A stretch of DNA of 64,000 nt from Methanobrevibacter sp. YE315 (lineage in GTDB: Archaea; Methanobacteriota; Methanobacteria; Methanobacteriales; Methanobacteriaceae), in NCBI RefSeq assembly GCF_001548675.1, contig NZ_CP010834.1:310001-374000 (forward strand), read 5' to 3'. A model generated the notes under the pieces. That model saw only the letters and a program-made list of their open reading frames with translations. It was not told the origin of the DNA and did no database searches. Positions 27,448 through 37,245 of the stretch are shown in pieces (positions within the stretch are counted from its first letter, which is position 1; the number at the start of each line of letters is the position of its first letter). The position numbers and the translations under genes are program-made.

Positions 27448-29076
27448 CCTCTCAACAGTGTCCGCATCCATCGGACCTTTATCTTTTCTTATATTTTTAA
27501 CAACAGGGAATCTCAAGGAGTATCCGGTTTCATATTCAGGAGATTCGACGATTTCTGAAAATGCGATTTCCAGGACTATTTTTGGCTCGACAATAATTTC
27601 CTTTCCCTTTGTTGAGATTTCAATTTCTTTCATTTTCCCGGTCAGATATTCTAAAGTGGCATCATCAAGACCTGTTGCGGCATAAGCCACACTTTTAAAA
27701 TCATCATTTTCATCCCTTAAAGCCACTAGGTATGACCCGACAAAGTCTCCTCTTTTACCTTTACCGTAGGTTCCTCCAATGACAACCATATCTAAGGTTT
27801 CAGGTTCCGCTTTGAATTTAAGCATTTTTTTGCCTCTAAGTCCAGGAATATATGGTGCGGTGGAATCCTTTATCATTATTCCTTCATGACCTTCCTGTAT
27901 TGATGTTTCGAACAACTCTTGGATTTCGGGGATGTTGTCTTCTGTTCCAATAATCATGTTGCTTAGATTCATTTCATCGACAGAAACGTCAACAATTTCT
28001 TCCAACACTTCCCTTCTTGTTTTTAAAGGTTCGTCAATCATTGGAACTTTATAGTAAAGCACGTCAAATAAGTATAATTTTAATGGGACATTTTCCATTG
28101 CTTCTTCAACATTGTATTTTCTTCTGACACGATGCAATATGTTTTGGAAAGGCAGGGGCTTGCCGTTTCTTGTAGCTATCACTTCACCTTCCACAATATA
28201 GTCCTCATGAGGTAAATGCTCATCAAATAGCTCAACGATTTCTGGAAGGGCATGTGTGATGTTTTCGAGCCTGCGGGTAAATATGTTGATTTCATCACCG
28301 CTTCTATGAACCTGCAGCCTGATGCCGTCATATTTTGTATCACAGATTGCCATACCCATTTCAGGAATAATCTCATTCAATGGGGGTGCAAGCTGCGCCA
28401 GCATTGGCTTGACAGGTGTTCCGGGGGTTAGATTAAGTTTTTCTAAACCTGCACTACCTTCTTCTTTTGCGGTTCTTGCAACCACTGAAAAATCGTTTGT
28501 AAGCATTTGTGCTCTTTCAACAATGGCCTTATCAATGTCAAATGCCTGTGCTATTGCATCCCGGACCACTCCGTCCCCTACACCGATTCTTAATTCTTCA
28601 GTAATGGTACGGGTTAAGTATTTGGCTTCTGTTGCACTTGCCTGACTTAATAACTCTAATAAGATTGCTATTTTACGATTGGTGGATCTTGAACCGCTGA
28701 TTGTGGATAATTTGCGCAAGCTATTGAAGACAAAGTCGATTGTTAAAGGCTGTGAGAAAAAGGTCATTTGGGATTTTTTAGCATATAATTTGACGCATGC
28801 TAGCCCAATATCTCCTTCATCACGAACTGCATCTTCAACTGTGGAGGGTGTAGTTCCAACAGCTTCTGCAACTGCTCTTTCCACTAATTTTCCGCCAATT
28901 CCAATTTCTTCTGAACTCCAAGCTGGAAATACGGCACCTAAAATTAGAAGTCCTACTTTTTCAATGGTATCTGAATCCAATTTTTTCAGGTATTCCGCTA
29001 TTATTTCAGTTTTCTCTAGTCTTTTTGTAGTTGCCTCTAAAGCTGAGTAGACATCTACTAATTCTTGGTATTTCAT
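27418..29076 (-). CDS. lig: ATP-dependent DNA ligase
   Basis: A 552-residue replicative-type archaeal DNA ligase that seals nicks. It has an N-terminal helical DNA-binding domain (about 1-220), nucleotidyltransferase motif I CDTKYDGIR with the adenylated Lys248, motif III FDVLYY, motif IV EGIMIK and motif V LKFK (KMLKFKAEPETLD), then the OB domain with RFPVV. Length is standard. The start overlaps the thiC stop by one base (TAATG), implying translational coupling. Its stop overlaps the convergent transporter's stop. Confidence 0.95.
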   Translation of the reverse strand: MKYQELVDVYSALEATTKRLEKTEIIAEYLKKLDSDTIEKVGLLILGAVFPAWSSEEIGIGGKLVERAVAEAVGTTPSTVEDAVRDEGDIGLACVKLYAKKSQMTFFSQPLTIDFVFNSLRKLSTISGSRSTNRKIAILLELLSQASATEAKYLTRTITEELRIGVGDGVVRDAIAQAFDIDKAIVERAQMLTNDFSVVARTAKEEGSAGLEKLNLTPGTPVKPMLAQLAPPLNEIIPEMGMAICDTKYDGIRLQVHRSGDEINIFTRRLENITHALPEIVELFDEHLPHEDYIVEGEVIATRNGKPLPFQNILHRVRRKYNVEEAMENVPLKLYLFDVLYYKVPMIDEPLKTRREVLEEIVDVSVDEMNLSNMIIGTEDNIPEIQELFETSIQEGHEGIMIKDSTAPYIPGLRGKKMLKFKAEPETLDMVVIGGTYGKGKRGDFVGSYLVALRDENDDFKSVAYAATGLDDATLEYLTGKMKEIEISTKGKEIIVEPKIVLEIAFSEIVESPEYETGYSLRFPVVKNIRKDKGPMDADTVERLISMYNTGN

Positions 29077-30356
29077 TAAAAATCGCCTTTAGCTATTTTT
29101 ACTGCACAATATTCTCCACACATTGCACACATTTCATTATCGTCAAGTTCACATTTGTCCCTGTAGGTTCTTGGTTTGGATTTGTCTAATGCCAATTCAA
29201 ATTGTTTTTCCCAATCGAATTCTCTGCGGGCTTTTGCCATGGCTTTTTCACGAGTCCATGCTGAGTCTAAGCCTTTTGCCACATCAGCAGCTTCCGCTGC
29301 AATTTTTGATGCGATGACTCCTTCCTTAACATCTTCCAAGCTAGGAAGGGACAGGTGTTCGGCAGGGGTGACATAACACAGGAAATTAGCGCCTGCAGTT
29401 GCAGCTATTGCTCCACCTATTGCTCCGGTAATGTGGTCATAGCCGGGTGCAATGTCAGTTACAAGAGGTCCTAAAACATAAAAGGGGGCTCCGTGACAAA
29501 CTGTTTTTTGAATTTCCATATTTGCCTTGATTTGATTTAATGGCATATGGCCGGGGCCTTCCACCATAACCTGCACATTGGCATCTTGGGCTCTTTTAAC
29601 AAGGCCTCCAAGGTTTACAAGCTCTTGAATTTGAGGGATGTCGCTTGCGTCCGCTAAACAACCGGGCCTTAAGCCATCACCTAATGATAATGTGATGTCG
29701 TATTCATAGGATAATTCAAGTAGATAATCGTAATTTTCGTATAATGGGTTTTCCATATCGTTATGGTTAATCCAAGAAGCCATGAATGTTCCTCCACGGC
29801 TTACAATGCCCATCATTCTGTTTGCATCTTTTAGTTTTTGAACCAGATCTTTGGTAATTCCGCAATGGAGTGTCATAAAGTCCACTCCTTCTTTTGCCTG
29901 ATTTTCAATGGCCTTGAAAATATCGTCAGGGTCCATGTCGATTATTTCCTTATTCTTGCCTAAAGTGACAACTCCGGCTTCATAGATTGGCACGGTTCCA
30001 ATGCAAATTTCTACCGCATCCATGATTTTTTTTCTAAATAATTTCAAGTCAGAACCAGTTGACAAGTCCATTAAAGCATCGGCACCATATTCCTGTGCTA
30101 GTTTCGCCTTATTTATTTCAAGTTCAATATCATCAATTTTAGATGATGATCCTATATTTGCATTAATTTTGGTTTTCAATCCTTCGCCAATACCGCAAGG
30201 TTTTGAATGTCCGTTTATATTTTTAGGAATTACAACTAATCCTTTATCGATTAATTTAGCTATTTTATTCACGTCTATATTTTCATATTCGGCAACAAAC
30301 TCCATTTCGGGAGTGATATTGCCTTTTCGAGCTTCGCTTTTTTGAGTCAAATTCAT
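29076..30356 (-). CDS. thiC: Phosphomethylpyrimidine synthase
   Basis: ThiC is a radical SAM enzyme that turns 5-aminoimidazole ribotide into HMP phosphate for thiamine. The 426-residue protein has the catalytic barrel (DALMDLSTG, MTLHCGI, RGGTF, GDGLRPG, VEGPGHMPL, GPLVTDIAPGYDHI) and the C-terminal cluster motif CAMCGEYC. This is the shorter archaeal form without the bacterial N-terminal extension. The downstream ligase start overlaps its stop. No THI-box (TPP riboswitch) consensus is seen in the roughly 190 bp upstream. Confidence 0.95.
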   Translation of the reverse strand: MNLTQKSEARKGNITPEMEFVAEYENIDVNKIAKLIDKGLVVIPKNINGHSKPCGIGEGLKTKINANIGSSSKIDDIELEINKAKLAQEYGADALMDLSTGSDLKLFRKKIMDAVEICIGTVPIYEAGVVTLGKNKEIIDMDPDDIFKAIENQAKEGVDFMTLHCGITKDLVQKLKDANRMMGIVSRGGTFMASWINHNDMENPLYENYDYLLELSYEYDITLSLGDGLRPGCLADASDIPQIQELVNLGGLVKRAQDANVQVMVEGPGHMPLNQIKANMEIQKTVCHGAPFYVLGPLVTDIAPGYDHITGAIGGAIAATAGANFLCYVTPAEHLSLPSLEDVKEGVIASKIAAEAADVAKGLDSAWTREKAMAKARREFDWEKQFELALDKSKPRTYRDKCELDDNEMCAMCGEYCAVKIAKGDF

Positions 30357-30551
30357 CCCTCACAATTGACTAATCATTAATATTATTGTTTTTCTTAATA
30401 TATAGAAGTTATTCTTTGTTTAAAAATACTGTTTAAAAGTAAAAAATTACTTTCTTTTTCAAGAAAATGGGCCATTTGGACAGAAGACCAATTTTTTTTA
30501 CCAATATCTTTTTTTATCATTTTGACAAAAACTAATATCACTGGTGGTTAT

Positions 30552-31406
30552 ATGGCTAAGGATAAACATGTAATTGAAGCACTCGGAAAAGTTCATGTAG
30601 TTATCGAAAACGGAGAAATAACAGAAGTGGGTTCTTCAGATGTTAAATACTGCCCAATGTTTCATGCGATGCATGGGGTGGAGGAATTAAATGAGGAATT
30701 CATACGAAAAAACATTAATTTCAGAATAAAGGACTTCGGAATGTGCACACCTCAAAGGATAATTGAAATGGATGATGTGGTGACTGTAGGAATATCTGAA
30801 ATCCTTAAAACTAACATGGAAAACGGCAATATCGATTGTGTTGTAGGGGCATGTGAAGGATCCGGAACAGTAATCATGACAAATCCCCGTGTTGTACAGG
30901 GCGTAGGGGCAAGAGTATCAGGTCTTATAAGCACAACACCAATACCTGAAGTCATTAAAAATCTTGAAGATAAGGGCAGTGTAGTGTTGAATCCTGAAAC
31001 TGCAGAATTGAATCAGTTGGAAGGTCTGAAATTGGCTTTAGATAAAGGATTTAAGAATATTGCAATAACAATACTTCCTTCACCGATGATTGAGGAAATT
31101 AGAAATTATCCTGTTGATGATGATGTAAATGTCTATATTTTCGTTGCCCATACGACAGGTGCAAGTCCCGATGAAGTTAAAATGCTTTTTGACAATGCAG
31201 ATATCGTAACAGCATGTGCATCAAAAGCTATTTCGGATTATGCTGATAAATATCAGCCATATTATTATGGTTTGAAGGTTCCAATATTCTGTGCAAGTGA
31301 AGATGGGCGCGAATTATTGGATAATAGACTTAAAAAGATAGGAAAACCCCTAACCACTAATGATTATCCAAGAAATAAAGATGATATGCCATATAAATTG
31401 ATTTAA
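30552..31406 (+). CDS. Methanogenesis marker protein 8 (DUF2099)
   Basis: The 284-residue product matches the marker 8 family in its ordered motifs: HVIEALGKVHVVIENGEI, VKYCPMFHA, NINFRIKDFGMCTPQR, VVGACEGSGTVI, VQGVGARVSGLI, TTPIPEVI and NPETAELNQLEG. The family is found essentially in methanogens and its biochemical role is not known to me. Three conserved cysteines (YCPMF, GMCTP, GACEG) suggest a metal or redox site. An upstream ATG at 30522 is possible, but GGTGG just before 30552 supports the ATG at 30552. The exonuclease gene follows after 9 nt. Confidence 0.85.
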   Translation: MAKDKHVIEALGKVHVVIENGEITEVGSSDVKYCPMFHAMHGVEELNEEFIRKNINFRIKDFGMCTPQRIIEMDDVVTVGISEILKTNMENGNIDCVVGACEGSGTVIMTNPRVVQGVGARVSGLISTTPIPEVIKNLEDKGSVVLNPETAELNQLEGLKLALDKGFKNIAITILPSPMIEEIRNYPVDDDVNVYIFVAHTTGASPDEVKMLFDNADIVTACASKAISDYADKYQPYYYGLKVPIFCASEDGRELLDNRLKKIGKPLTTNDYPRNKDDMPYKLI

Positions 31407-31415
31407 AGTGTTAAT

Positions 31416-32072
31416 ATGAAAGTGATATTTTTTGATACTGAAACTTCCGGATTGAACTGTAGGGACTGTGAAATCATTGAACTTGCCATGCTTACGGTTG
31501 AAGACGGCGTTATAACTGAATGTTATGATGAGTTTGTAAATATCGGAAAGGCAATTCATCCAAGAATCACCCAAATCACCAGCATTACAAACGACATGTT
31601 GAAAAATGAGGGATTGGATGAAAAAAGGGTTGCAGAGGATATTGCAGACAGATTAACTCCAGGAACATTGATGATTGCTCATAACTGTCAATTCGATTTG
31701 TCATTTGTCTTCAGTCTGCTGCAAAGACATTTTCCCGATGACGCTTTTGACATTGTAAAAAATGTTTATTGGCTGGATACATTGACTGTACTTAAAGACA
31801 GAAAGAAGTATCCTCATAAGCTAATAGATGCTGTAGAATATTACGGTGTTGAACCAGTTAATTTTCACAGGGCTATTGGCGATACAAAAGCACTGCGCAA
31901 TGTGACAATAGCCTTAAGGAATGAACGTGATGATCTGGTTGAATATATTAATATATTTGGTTTTAACCCCAAATATGGTGTTGAAGGGGTAAGATTCCCA
32001 TTTATAGAGTATAAAAAACAGTATTTTAATAATAGGATAGTCAATCCGAGTGATATTCTTCCAAGAAAGTAA
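31416..32072 (+). CDS. DnaQ-like DEDDh 3'-5' exonuclease
   Basis: The 218-residue protein has Exo I FFDTETSGL (Asp and Glu metal ligands), Exo II MIAHNCQFDLSFV and Exo III FHRAIGDTKAL with the catalytic His and Asp. It is a stand-alone proofreading-type or RNase T-like exonuclease with no polymerase domain. DNA or RNA substrate cannot be told from sequence. It is probably co-transcribed with the marker 8 gene. Three stem-loops lie directly downstream. Confidence 0.85.
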   Translation: MKVIFFDTETSGLNCRDCEIIELAMLTVEDGVITECYDEFVNIGKAIHPRITQITSITNDMLKNEGLDEKRVAEDIADRLTPGTLMIAHNCQFDLSFVFSLLQRHFPDDAFDIVKNVYWLDTLTVLKDRKKYPHKLIDAVEYYGVEPVNFHRAIGDTKALRNVTIALRNERDDLVEYINIFGFNPKYGVEGVRFPFIEYKKQYFNNRIVNPSDILPRK

Positions 32073-32090
32073 CATTAAATTTTATAGAGG

Positions 32091-32236
32091 TTGTGGGAAG
32101 ATTCCATATCTTCCCATTTGTGGAGAAATTATATAAGATGGAGGTTGGGAAAGATTTCTGTATCTTTCCCTAAATATGGTCAGAATTCTTTTAAAGAGAT
32201 AACAGAGAGAAGGAAGAAATTGTGGACTTTCTTCCT
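32091..32236. repeat. Cluster of three related perfect stem-loops
   Basis: Hairpin 1 is GGGAAGAT/ATCTTCCC (32095-32102 and 32108-32115). Hairpin 2 is GGGAAAGAT/ATCTTTCCC (32147-32155 and 32162-32170). Hairpin 3 is AGGAAGAAA/TTTCTTCCT (32211-32219 and 32228-32236) and overlaps the cdc48 stop. Arms are purine-rich on one side and alike among the three. TTGTGG also recurs three times (32091, 32118, 32220). The cluster fills the gap between two convergent genes. Confidence 0.8.
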
Positions 32237-34433
32237 ACATGTATTGAACTAACTGTTCTTCCTGGTTATTTCCAGGTTTCACTTTATCGATTGCTTCTTT
32301 AAAGTATTTATATGGAATTTCATTAGCTTCGAGGTTTTCTCTTAAAGTCAACATTGCTGCTTCTCTGCAAACTGCTTCAATGTCAGCACCAACATATCCA
32401 TCGGTGTGTTTTGCCAATTTTTTGAGGTCAACATCTTTTGCTAACGGCATATTTTTAGTGTGGACTTTAAAGATTGAAATTCTTGCTTCTTCATCAGGTT
32501 CTTTAACTTGGATGTGTCTGTCAAATCTTCCAGGTCTCATAAGTCCAGCATCTAAAATGTCTGGTCTGTTGGTGGCAGCAATGATTGCTACGTCTTCAAG
32601 TTCTTCTAAACCGTCCATTTCGGTTAATAGTTGGTTTACAACTCTTTTAGTTACACCGCTGTCAGCGTCATTTCCGCTACGTGCACTGGCTATTGCATCA
32701 ATTTCGTCGAAAAAGATCACTGTTGGTGCTGCTTGTTTCGCTTTTCTAAATACTTCTCTGACGCCTTTTTCAGATTCCCCGACCCATTTTGATAGAAGTT
32801 CAGGTCCTTTTACTGAGATGAAGTTTGCTTCACTTTCGCTAGCTACTGCTTTTGCTAATAATGTTTTTCCGGTTCCTGGAATTCCATAAAGCAAGGTTCC
32901 TTTTGGAGGCCTTATTCCTAAGCGTTGGAAGGTATCAGGGTGTTTTAATGGCCATTCAACAGCTTCTTTAAGTTCCTGTTTGACATCGTCAAGGCCACCT
33001 ACATCATCCCATTTGATATCTGGGATTTGCACGAGAACTTCTCTTAAAGCGGAAGGTTGAATTTCTTTTTGTGCTGATTTGAAATCGTCACCAGTAACCA
33101 CTATTTTTTTCATTACTTCTTCAGGAATCTCTTCATCGTTTTGGATTTCCGGCAAGATTCTTCTAACAACTCTCATTGCAGCTTCTTTACATAATGATTC
33201 GAGATCTGCTCCTACAAATCCATGAGTTGTATTTGCAATTTTGTCCAAATCTACGTCTTCTGCAAGAGGCATGTTTCTTGTGTGGATTTCAAGTACCTCT
33301 TTTCTTTCTTCAGAATCAGGTACTCCGATTTCTATTTCACGGTCGAATCTTCCAGGTCTCCTGAGTGCTGGGTCGAGAGAATCTGGTCTGTTAGTTGCAC
33401 CAATCACTACTACTTGGCCACGGGATTTAAGACCATCCATCAATGTTAGAAGTTGAGCAACGGTTCTTCTTTCAACTTCTCCATTGGTTTCTTCTCTTTT
33501 TGGTGCAATTGCATCGAGTTCATCGATAAATATGATTGAAGGAGAATTTTCTTCTGCTTCTTCGAAATATTCTCTTAGGTTTTCTTCAGATCCGCCCACA
33601 TATTTGCTCATGATTTCAGGTCCGTTTATTGCAATGAAGTGAGCATCACTTTCGCTAGCTACTGCTTTTGCAAGTAATGTTTTTCCGGTACCTGGTGGGC
33701 CGTGCATCAATACTCCTTTTGGAGGTGCAATACCTAATTTTTCAAAGAGTTCCGGTCTTTTAAGAGGAATTTCAATCATTTCCCTTACTTTTTTAACTTC
33801 ATCTTTAAGACCGCCGATATCTTCGTAGCTTACATCTACAAGATTTCCTACTCCTTCGATTTTGCTTACATCAACCGGGCTTTCATGGAGTTGTACTTCA
33901 GTATTTGGACCAACGATTACAATGTCTTTTGGGTTGGTTGATATTACTGCGAATTTGATTTCTTTCATTGTAGGTGTGAAGTCCATTAATTCATCAAACA
34001 GGCTGCCGAAACTCATGTTCATACTTGGTTTTGGGGCTCTAATTTGTGATCCAATGATATCTCCTTGCACCATTACTTTGCCTGCAAATAAACCACGTAC
34101 ATCTCCTTGTACACGGATGTTATTTTCAATTGGAGCTAAAACAACTTTTTTAGCTTCTGTTGCTTTAGTTTTTTTAACTGTGACTTCTCCACCGATAGTT
34201 GCTCCTGAGTTTTTACGTACTAATCCGTCAATTCTGATAACTCCAAGTCCAATATCGGTTTGGGAAGGAAGAGCGATAGCTGCAGTTCTTTTTTCTCCTA
34301 CGATTTCTATTAAGTCCCTTTCTTTGATGTTCAAGTCATCCATTACGTTTGGATCAAGTCTTGCGACTCCTTGACCAACATCTTTTTGGGAAATTGCTTC
34401 TGCAACTTTTAGAGTAATTTCATTTTTTGCCAT
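32235..34433 (-). CDS. cdc48: VCP/p97-like AAA+ ATPase (Cdc48)
   Basis: A 732-residue double-ring unfoldase that feeds substrates to proteolysis. Residues 1 to about 185 form the double-psi-barrel N domain. The D1 ATPase has Walker A GPPGTGKT (245-252), Walker [12 protein letters not shown] and arginine fingers in [11 protein letters not shown]2 has GIPGTGKT (517-524), [11 protein letters not shown] and [10 protein letters not shown]. The length is typical of archaeal VAT. The start has a very strong ribosome site, GGAGATGAT. A TATA box lies about 105 bp upstream. It appears to be monocistronic. Confidence 0.97.
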   Translation of the reverse strand: MAKNEITLKVAEAISQKDVGQGVARLDPNVMDDLNIKERDLIEIVGEKRTAAIALPSQTDIGLGVIRIDGLVRKNSGATIGGEVTVKKTKATEAKKVVLAPIENNIRVQGDVRGLFAGKVMVQGDIIGSQIRAPKPSMNMSFGSLFDELMDFTPTMKEIKFAVISTNPKDIVIVGPNTEVQLHESPVDVSKIEGVGNLVDVSYEDIGGLKDEVKKVREMIEIPLKRPELFEKLGIAPPKGVLMHGPPGTGKTLLAKAVASESDAHFIAINGPEIMSKYVGGSEENLREYFEEAEENSPSIIFIDELDAIAPKREETNGEVERRTVAQLLTLMDGLKSRGQVVVIGATNRPDSLDPALRRPGRFDREIEIGVPDSEERKEVLEIHTRNMPLAEDVDLDKIANTTHGFVGADLESLCKEAAMRVVRRILPEIQNDEEIPEEVMKKIVVTGDDFKSAQKEIQPSALREVLVQIPDIKWDDVGGLDDVKQELKEAVEWPLKHPDTFQRLGIRPPKGTLLYGIPGTGKTLLAKAVASESEANFISVKGPELLSKWVGESEKGVREVFRKAKQAAPTVIFFDEIDAIASARSGNDADSGVTKRVVNQLLTEMDGLEELEDVAIIAATNRPDILDAGLMRPGRFDRHIQVKEPDEEARISIFKVHTKNMPLAKDVDLKKLAKHTDGYVGADIEAVCREAAMLTLRENLEANEIPYKYFKEAIDKVKPGNNQEEQLVQYM

Positions 34434-34538
34434 GATATCATCTCCTTTTTTATGGCTGTGATGTAATAATTGTTATTTGCGTCAATCTTTTATTAACTTT
34501 TTGTAAGTTTATTGACAGATATACTGTGTATGTTTTAC

Positions 34539-34558
34539 TATATAAACGTTTCGGTTTT
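34539..34558 (-). promoter_or_regulatory. BRE/TATA promoter of cdc48
   Basis: On the minus strand the sequence reads CCGAAACG followed by TTTATATAG, a B-recognition element plus TATA box about 105 bp upstream of the ATG. The same CCGAAAC-plus-TATATA arrangement occurs before the tRNA-Ile gene, so it is likely a strong promoter form in this genome. Confidence 0.65.
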
Positions 34559-34669
34559 GTGAGTTTTTAAATTATCCTTAAAAAAAGCTTATTTAATCTA
34601 AAAAGGATTAAATATTTCTAATTGATTTATAAAATTTATATTAAATATTTTTTTATAAAATAAGTGAAA

Positions 34670-34721
34670 GTTAAAGTGTTATAGTCGATTTAAAAATTTA
34701 ATTACTTTATGACACTTTAAC
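34670..34721 (-). terminator. Long stem-loop downstream of tyrA
   Basis: GTTAAAGTGTTATA (34670-34683) pairs with TATGACACTTTAAC (34708-34721): 14 bp with one G-U pair and a 24-nt loop. It sits 25 bp after the tyrA stop on the minus strand, in the 313-bp spacer before cdc48. The rest of that spacer is AT-rich and shows no gene. Confidence 0.5.
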
Positions 34722-34746
34722 ATTAGTTCGTATTGTATAAAACAAT

Positions 34747-36045
34747 TTATCTTATGATTCCGCCAAAGCCAGTGAATAGCTTTTTCACATCTTCAATGTC
34801 TTCTTTACTTATTGCAGTGATTTTGAAAGTTAAACTGATGCAATCATCATCTATTTGAGGGCCATTGTACTCATCGGTCAATTCACAGCTGATAATGTTG
34901 TTGTTATGCAGAACGGTTTTTATTATGGTTTCAACCTGAACGTTCTTTGTAAACACGCAGCTGATGGACTCGGTCTTTTTCAGATTTTTCACTTTCCAAT
35001 TATGAAGTTCATTTTTAGTTAAGATTCTGATATTAGCTATACGGAACGGCTTGATTTCTTTGCCGGTATTGAGGTATGCGGTTTTATTGTCTAAATCTTC
35101 AAGGATTCCAACATGTATTTTTCCTGAATAAATATGTTTTAGACCAATTTCCTCACCAATAGAATTGTTTAGATATTTAAATTCAAAATTCAGTGCACTA
35201 ATTGCTTTATCACTTCTACCTAAAGCGTTTTTAATATCACCCATATGTTTTGTTGCCTTAATTGCAATTTCAACAAACTTCTCATCATCCTTATTATTGA
35301 TAATATCCCTTAGTTCGAGCACGGCATCGGCGAAAGTATTTCTGATTTTCGGGCCGTTATCGTTCATGGATTGGATGTAGTATGTTAAGTATGGATTTTG
35401 AGCAACAATACGGGCAATCATATCTATCATGAGGTTGTAGATGGGACTTTCATAATCTTCGGTTTCAGACAAATCGACTTTCAGTTTCTCGATTGTTGAA
35501 GCTGTTGAAATGAATGAAAAGTGGGTTAAAACTTGGACAATACTCATCATATAATCATGTTTTTGAGCTGTAGTCTCAATTATTCTCATATTTTTGCTTT
35601 CAAGGTATCTATAAACCTTATCATACCATTTACCTTTCTTGTCTGGTGTAAGAACAATAACCTGGTTGTTCAAATCAGTTGTTCTAGGACCAAAAATAGG
35701 GTGTGTTGGGATGTATTCGATAGTTTCGGGCAGTACTTCTGCCATTGTTTTAGACGGTTCCTCTTTAACGGAAGTCACATCAACCATCAGGCTCCCCTCT
35801 TTCATGAACGGGGCAACTTCCCGTATGACATCTGAAGCATGGTTGATAGGCACGGAAATTACCAATATGTCACAGATATTTGCCAAATCAACATTTGATT
35901 CAATATAGTTAACATTCAACTCTTCCGCTACTGTTTTACCTTTCTTATGGTCTCTTCCGGTTATAAATACATTAAATTCGTCTCTAAAATAGTAGATGAG
36001 GGTTTTACCTAAACCGTCACTACCTCCAATAATTCCAACATTCAT
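34747..36045 (-). CDS. tyrA: Prephenate dehydrogenase with C-terminal regulatory region
   Basis: TyrA oxidises prephenate to 4-hydroxyphenylpyruvate in tyrosine synthesis. About 432 residues: an N-terminal Rossmann domain (VGIIGGSDGLGKTL, ITGRD, VISVPINHASDVI, MVDVTSVKEEP), THPIFGP active-site motif and helical dimerisation domain to about 270. A C-terminal extension of some 150 residues resembles an ACT-like allosteric module. The gene is divergent from pelA with a shared TATA element. No ribosome site is seen. The ATG at 36045 gives the natural MNVGIIGG start, but 36054 is possible. The short distance to the TATA box suggests a leaderless mRNA. Confidence 0.85.
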   Translation of the reverse strand: MNVGIIGGSDGLGKTLIYYFRDEFNVFITGRDHKKGKTVAEELNVNYIESNVDLANICDILVISVPINHASDVIREVAPFMKEGSLMVDVTSVKEEPSKTMAEVLPETIEYIPTHPIFGPRTTDLNNQVIVLTPDKKGKWYDKVYRYLESKNMRIIETTAQKHDYMMSIVQVLTHFSFISTASTIEKLKVDLSETEDYESPIYNLMIDMIARIVAQNPYLTYYIQSMNDNGPKIRNTFADAVLELRDIINNKDDEKFVEIAIKATKHMGDIKNALGRSDKAISALNFEFKYLNNSIGEEIGLKHIYSGKIHVGILEDLDNKTAYLNTGKEIKPFRIANIRILTKNELHNWKVKNLKKTESISCVFTKNVQVETIIKTVLHNNNIISCELTDEYNGPQIDDDCISLTFKITAISKEDIEDVKKLFTGFGGIIR

Positions 36046-36073
36046 TTTAATCATTAATAATATTAAATTAATA

Positions 36074-36084
36074 GATATATAAAT
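36074..36084. promoter_or_regulatory. Shared TATA element between tyrA and pelA
   Basis: GATATATAAAT at 36074-36084 is TATA-like on both strands. It lies about 30 bp from both the tyrA start (minus) and the pelA start (plus). No second good TATA box is seen in the 68-bp gap between the starts, so one element may serve both genes. Confidence 0.5.
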
Positions 36085-36113
36085 TATTAACAAGAAAGTG
36101 TTATTGTGAAATC

Positions 36114-37175
36114 ATGAAAATTTTAAATCAGAATACCAAGGAAGGAATAATCGAAATCGTTCCAGAAACACTGGATGATTTATGGCATTTGTCTCATATA
36201 GTGGAAGTTGGGGACAATGCATCCTCTAAAACAACAAGGCGTATCCAGGACAATACAGGCGATAAGCTAAGAAGTGATAGAGGGGTTAAAAAAACATTTT
36301 ATTTAGGTTTGGATATTGAAAGTATCAGTTTTCATTTGTTCACAGGAAAATTAAGATTAACAGGAGTCATTACACGGGGACCTGAAGATCTGATTCCTCT
36401 GGGATCTCACCATACCTTGGAAGTTAAGTTAAACACTCCAATCACCATTAAAAAGGAAAGATGGCCTAATTGGGCAATCAAAAGACTCAACCAAGCCATT
36501 GATGCATCAAAAAAACTATCTGCGATAATTGTAGTTTTGGAAGATGATACTGCGACATTGGGCCTTATGAGGCAGTACGGTATTGAATATTATGGTCCGA
36601 TTAAAGGGAATGTCTCAGGAAAAAGGATTATAGACAAGAACAGGCAGAAAAATATTGTTCAGTTTTATGAAAAGGTTGTGGAATCCATAGTCAAGTTTGA
36701 TTCAATACAGAATATTGTAATTGCAGGACCTGGCTTTGTCAAAAACGATTTTTATGATTATCTTAAGGACAATCATAAGGACTTGGCAAAAATTTCGATT
36801 ATTGAACCAACAGGCTCCGGCGGCCGCAATGGGATTTCCGAAGTTCTTAAAAAAGGAACAGTTGAAAAGTTAACTTCAGAAAATAGGGTTGCTTTGGAAA
36901 TGGGAGCTATTGACAATCTGCTTTCAGAAATTGGTAGAAATTCATCTAAAATTGCTTATGGTGCAAAAGAAACTAAAAATGCCATTAATTTAGGCGCGGT
37001 TAGTCAACTGTTGATTTTGGATACTAAAGTTGCCAGCGAAAACATGGGTGAATTAATGGACATGGTTGAAAACATGAAAGGGGAGGTAATGGTTGTAAGT
37101 AGTGAGCATGAAGGTGGAAAACAATTGGAAAGCTTAGGTGGTATGGCGGCTATTTTAAGGTATGAAATTAATTAA
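36114..37175 (+). CDS. pelA: Pelota homolog, mRNA surveillance protein
   Basis: The 353-residue Dom34/Pelota protein rescues stalled ribosomes together with aEF1A and ABCE1. The N-terminal Sm-like domain carries the DDLWHLSHIVEVGD signature, followed by the characteristic FHLFTGKLRLTGVI. The central and C-terminal eRF1-like domains follow (VVLEDDTATLG, VIAGPGFVKNDFYDYL, GAIDNLLSE). As expected for Pelota, the eRF1 GGQ motif is absent. Length is standard. A GTGA ribosome site precedes the start. Confidence 0.95.
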   Translation: MKILNQNTKEGIIEIVPETLDDLWHLSHIVEVGDNASSKTTRRIQDNTGDKLRSDRGVKKTFYLGLDIESISFHLFTGKLRLTGVITRGPEDLIPLGSHHTLEVKLNTPITIKKERWPNWAIKRLNQAIDASKKLSAIIVVLEDDTATLGLMRQYGIEYYGPIKGNVSGKRIIDKNRQKNIVQFYEKVVESIVKFDSIQNIVIAGPGFVKNDFYDYLKDNHKDLAKISIIEPTGSGGRNGISEVLKKGTVEKLTSENRVALEMGAIDNLLSEIGRNSSKIAYGAKETKNAINLGAVSQLLILDTKVASENMGELMDMVENMKGEVMVVSSEHEGGKQLESLGGMAAILRYEIN

Positions 37176-37245
37176 ATTAGTGTAAATTATTTATATCATG
37201 AAAAATTAAAAGATATAATAAGTTTAATGGGTTATTGTGATTGAC

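Noticed and set aside
30357-30551. TPP riboswitch upstream of thiC
   Set aside because: The conserved CTGAGA and related THI-box elements are not seen on the minus strand in this spacer.
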